This document shows positions 62,201 through 64,000 of a stretch of DNA of 64,000 bases, in pieces. The position numbers were made by a program, and so were the translations under genes. Source of the DNA: Kineosporiaceae bacterium (GTDB lineage: Bacteria; Actinomycetota; Actinomycetes; Actinomycetales; Kineosporiaceae); NCBI GenBank assembly GCA_016794595.1, contig JAEUJN010000019.1, forward strand, positions 85,372-149,371, written 5' to 3'. The notes below the pieces were generated by a model. That model did no database searches, was not told the DNA's origin, and saw only the letters and a list, made by a program, of their open reading frames with translations. How positions within the stretch are numbered: the first letter of the stretch is position 1; the number at the start of each line of letters is the position of its first letter.

Positions 62201-64000
62201 GGGCCAGGAGTCGCTTCCACTGCCGGCGCTGGTCGCCGTCGCGGCCACAAAGGCCGTCGAGGACGTCGTGCCGCTGGGCAGCGTCGCCGCGGTCGAGCTG
62301 AGCAAGTCGTCGGTGGAATCGCCGAGTGGGACGAGCCGGCCGCCGACTGTGGTGGCGATGGGTCTGTTCGCAGCGGTGGACTGGGTGAGGGCGTATCCGT
62401 TGGCGGACCGGTCCTTCCAGCAGGCGACCTGCGATCCCGCTGCCGCGGCTGTGGTGCACGCGGTGTCCGAGTAGAGACGTCCTGTGCCGTCGGCGTCCAT
62501 CCACAACTCGACTGCCGAGGAGGTGAGCACGCTCGCGGGGTGGGTGGTGACGGTGGCCGCCGACGAGGCGGTGCCGGTGCCGATGGCGTTGGTGGCGGTG
62601 ACGGTGACGGTGTAGGTGATGCCGTCGGTCAGGCCGGTCAGGGTGCACGGTGAGGAGGCGCTGGAGCAGGTGAGGTCCGGCAGGGTGGCGTGGCCGGTTC
62701 CGGCGGTGGGGGTGGCGGTGGCGGTGTAGCCGGTGATGGGGCTGCCGCCGGTGTCGCTGGGTGCGGTCCAGGTGACCGATGCCTGCCCGCTGATGGTGCT
62801 GCTGGCGGTGGCGGTGAGGTCGGTGGGGGCGTCGGGGGTGGTGGCGGTGGGGGTGACCGAGTTGGACGCGGCCGAGGCGGGTCCGGTGCCGACGCTGTTG
62901 GTGGCGGTGACGGTGAAGGTGTAGGGGGTGCCTGCGGTCAGGCCGGTGACGGTGCAGGAGGTGGACGGTGGTGTGGCGGTGCAGGTTTGGCCGCCGGGGC
63001 TGGCCGTGGCGGTGTAGCCGGTGATCGCCGAGCCGCCGTCCCAGGCGGGTGCCGTCCAGGACACGCTCGCCTGGGTGTTGCCGGCGGTGGCGGTGACGGC
63101 GGTCGCCGCTTGCGGCGTGATCGAGCTGTCCCATTTGCGGGCGAGGTAGTCCTGGATCTGGCGTCGTTCGGTCGTGGTGACAGCGCGGTTGAGGATGATC
63201 ACTTCGCCGATGTCGCCGTCGAGGTTGTTGGCCCAGGCGGCGACGGTGGTGAAGGTGGAGCCGATGCGCAGCAGGTCGGGATAGTTCATCCAGGGGCCGA
63301 TGGTGGCGCTGCTGGTGGTGGGGGTGCGACCGGCGACGGAGGCGTCCTGGCTCAGGGTGGCGCCGGAGCTGGACGAGACGGCGGTGTGTACCTGGCCCCC
63401 GGAAAGGCTGACGGTGGGGGCGAGGTGGGCGCCGCCGGAGCCGTAGCTGCTGCCGTTCAGGACGGTGACGTTCGGGTAGCCGTCGAACATCATGCCGCTG
63501 GTGCCGGGCCAGGTGGCGATGCCGCCCCAGAGGTTGTCGGTGTTGTTGGTGGTGGTGCGCCCGATGGCGACGGCGAAGATCGAGCGGTCGGCAGAGCCCA
63601 GGGCGCCGACGCCGGTGTTGGTGATGGAGTAGTAGTCGGGGTTGGTGCGGTTGAAGCGTAGGGCGGGGTGGCCGTTGATGGCCGTGGCGGTCAGGACGGC
63701 TTTGGTGGCACCGGAGGTGGCGTTCCAGGTGGTGGAGGCACGGTTCTTCCAGCAGCCGATGCCGGTGCCGGTGGCGGCGTTGGAGCCGGAGCAGTCGGTG
63801 GCCGCCGACATCGAGGTGGAGTGTTGGGCGTCGAGCCAGATCTTGGTCGCGGTCGAGGTCATGATCGTGGCGGGGTAGGGGATCGCGGTGGTGGTGGCGG
63901 TGGTGGTGCCGTTGGTGTTGGTGGCGGTGACCGTGACGGTGTAGGTGGTGCCGTTGGTCAGGGCGGTGAAGGTGCAGGTGAGGGGGTCGGTGGGGGTCAG
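59252..64000 (-). CDS. Giant LamG / fibronectin type III repeat protein (5' partial)
   Basis: The frame is open from the window end; 1582 residues are visible and the N-terminus is missing. Four LamG-like modules (about 63850-63130, 62515-61860, 61250-60570, 60280-59540) each open with a W-x-D-A-type strand, contain GCWKDRS-like sequence with paired Cys, and close with EEYLARKW. Between them are one or two fibronectin III domains ([57 protein letters not shown], read in parts). The protein ends in such a domain with no anchor or sorting motif. It is probably secreted or cell-surface, binding glycans or matrix. Stop is 1 bp from the convergent mttB-like gene. Confidence 0.85.
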   Translation of the reverse strand: MTPTDPLTCTFTALTNGTTYTVTVTATNTNGTTTATTTAIPYPATIMTSTATKIWLDAQHSTSMSAATDCSGSNAATGTGIGCWKNRASTTWNATSGATKAVLTATAINGHPALRFNRTNPDYYSITNTGVGALGSADRSIFAVAIGRTTTNNTDNLWGGIATWPGTSGMMFDGYPNVTVLNGSSYGSGGAHLAPTVSLSGGQVHTAVSSSSGATLSQDASVAGRTPTTSSATIGPWMNYPDLLRIGSTFTTVAAWANNLDGDIGEVIILNRAVTTTERRQIQDYLARKWDSSITPQAATAVTATAGNTQASVSWTAPAWDGGSAITGYTATASPGGQTCTATPPSTSCTVTGLTAGTPYTFTVTATNSVGTGPASAASNSVTPTATTPDAPTDLTATASSTISGQASVTWTAPSDTGGSPITGYTATATPTAGTGHATLPDLTCSSASSPCTLTGLTDGITYTVTVTATNAIGTGTASSAATVTTHPASVLTSSAVELWMDADGTGRLYSDTACTTAAAAGSQVACWKDRSANGYALTQSTAANRPIATTVGGRLVPLGDSTDDLLSSTAATLPSGTTSSTAFVAATATSAGSGSDSWPLFWGTGGSGARRELWFRNTSRAVSAGTNSGTYATSGTWTQNALVIADLQHLSGSMNLQTNGAAAVSATTAVNTTGASTVHVGALFTGYTHEVIVTDAALTAADRRVVQEYLARKWATAITPSVPGTPVATAGVGDADITWTAPAWDGGSPITSYTATASPGGNTCTTTGTSCTITGLTNGTPHTVTVTATNSVGTGPASAASNPVTPTGPPGAPTGLTATASSTTSGQASLTWTAPASTGGSAITGYTATAAPTAGTGHGSLSNITCTSGSSPCTLTGLTDGITYSVTVTATNAIGTSTASAAATVTPYPATIMTGSAFEFWLDGADPATLYAADTCTGAQASTTVGCWRDKSPNANHATQTTSGNQPTLTTVATHSVPGFDGSNDRLGFSAALMPTGTTSSTEFVVAAHSSPTNGSYSTVLDWGGTGAGQTRTLFKAPTTGVVQFDNRFGPGSTSGTWSTAPTLAAAEAAGAGSTIRSATDGRSWSSATAVTFSTATTTGSLGSSVATDTFWQGPVAETVVLSGTLTTAQKRVVEEYLARKWGATITPAAPTVTTTPGDGQATISWTAPAWDGGAAVTSYTATASPGGTSCSTASTSCTLSGLTNGIEYTVSVTATNAVGAGPPGTATATSYPTTLFASADLRVWLDARHPASLSPAVDCSGSGATTGSGVGCWKDRSGNGWLAPRGGSASPVLTDSAINGLAALRMAKATADHYEITASGIGAIGSADRSIFVVANPRTTYGTVGTNNAAILAAWGGWNTGLLAHAYGGTTTIDSVQGDFYTTGAGSSGYPATSASGTAVFSAIYASAAGTLTGGVTVNGRGALSSASLSGSWFSTPDDLNIGAAGTPATADYAYPLDGDIGEVLVFDRALNPSERRTVEEYLARHWSQTIAPAAPGTPTATAGSGQASVSWSAPSWNGGASVTGYTVTSTPGNKSCSTASTSCTVTGLTAGIGYTFTVSATNSAGAGPASAQSNTVSPS

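Noticed and set aside
60672..63134. An 820-codon frame and others within the LamG/FnIII gene
   Set aside because: They are alternative frames of the repeated Thr/Ala/Gly coding sequence (His/Arg-rich translations). Only the frame with FnIII and LamG motifs is real.
59260..63990. Regular DNA repeats suggestive of a CRISPR or satellite array
   Set aside because: The repeats are hundreds of bases apart, lie in frame and encode protein domains. There are no short identical repeats with unique spacers.

Overview
The window is high-GC, gene-dense DNA of an actinobacterium. The evidence is the strong G/C third-position bias, frequent GTG starts, ATGA overlaps, and typical actinobacterial neighbours (ClpS next to a DUF2017 protein, murI / metallo-hydrolase / rph / rdgB, fused IcmF next to a MarR gene). 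I identify about 62 protein genes, one tRNA-Leu(UAG), and several palindromic or repeated elements. GC content and homology scores were not computed, so the family calls rest on motifs I could read. The species cannot be named from this sequence.

Layout. 0-5.2 kb: end of an RDD membrane protein, an unknown protein, and icmF (fused B12 mutase) with a MarR regulator. 5.2-10.4 kb: pncA and pncB (NAD salvage), then a TetR / MMPL exporter pair that appears inserted next to a decayed HTH gene. 10.5-20.8 kb: clpS and DUF2017, a complete spermidine/putrescine-type ABC operon, murI, a metallo-hydrolase, rph, rdgB, an exported molybdopterin oxidoreductase and a cation diffusion facilitator. 20.8-25.1 kb: tRNA-Leu, bcp, glycerate kinase, a DUF3618 protein, a GroES-like protein and a cytochrome P450. 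25.2-32.8 kb: six translationally coupled genes (COG4671-type glycosyltransferase, ABC exporter, two GT4 glycosyltransferases, two APH-fold kinases) that look like an undescribed glycoside synthesis and export system. 32.8-42.6 kb: PHP phosphoesterase, CYTH-CHAD protein, Nudix hydrolase, choline dehydrogenase (betA) coupled to a methylene-THF-reductase-like gene, and assorted single genes. 42.7-49.8 kb: a six-gene soluble di-iron monooxygenase operon in tmoABCDEF order, with a divergent MEDS sensor and PucR-type regulator. 49.9-52.5 kb: endonuclease V, a Fic protein, and decayed gene fragments including a second, deleted copy of endonuclease V. 52.5-59.3 kb: a corrinoid methyltransferase system (DUF1638, RACo-like activator, methyl-THF methyltransferase, corrinoid protein, IclR regulator, non-pyrrolysine MttB homologue). 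59.3-64 kb: a very large secreted-type LamG/fibronectin-III protein running off the window end.

How the genes fit together. BetA (choline oxidation), the MttB / corrinoid / methyl-THF methyltransferase / RACo set (methyl transfer to THF) and the MetF-like protein (oxidation of methyl-THF) could together strip and burn methyl groups from choline or glycine betaine. The two halves lie about 14 kb apart, separated largely by the monooxygenase operon. Three 103-bp palindromic elements lie only between 42.6 and 53.2 kb, two between convergent genes and one directly upstream of the DUF1638 gene. They mark a region of past rearrangement.
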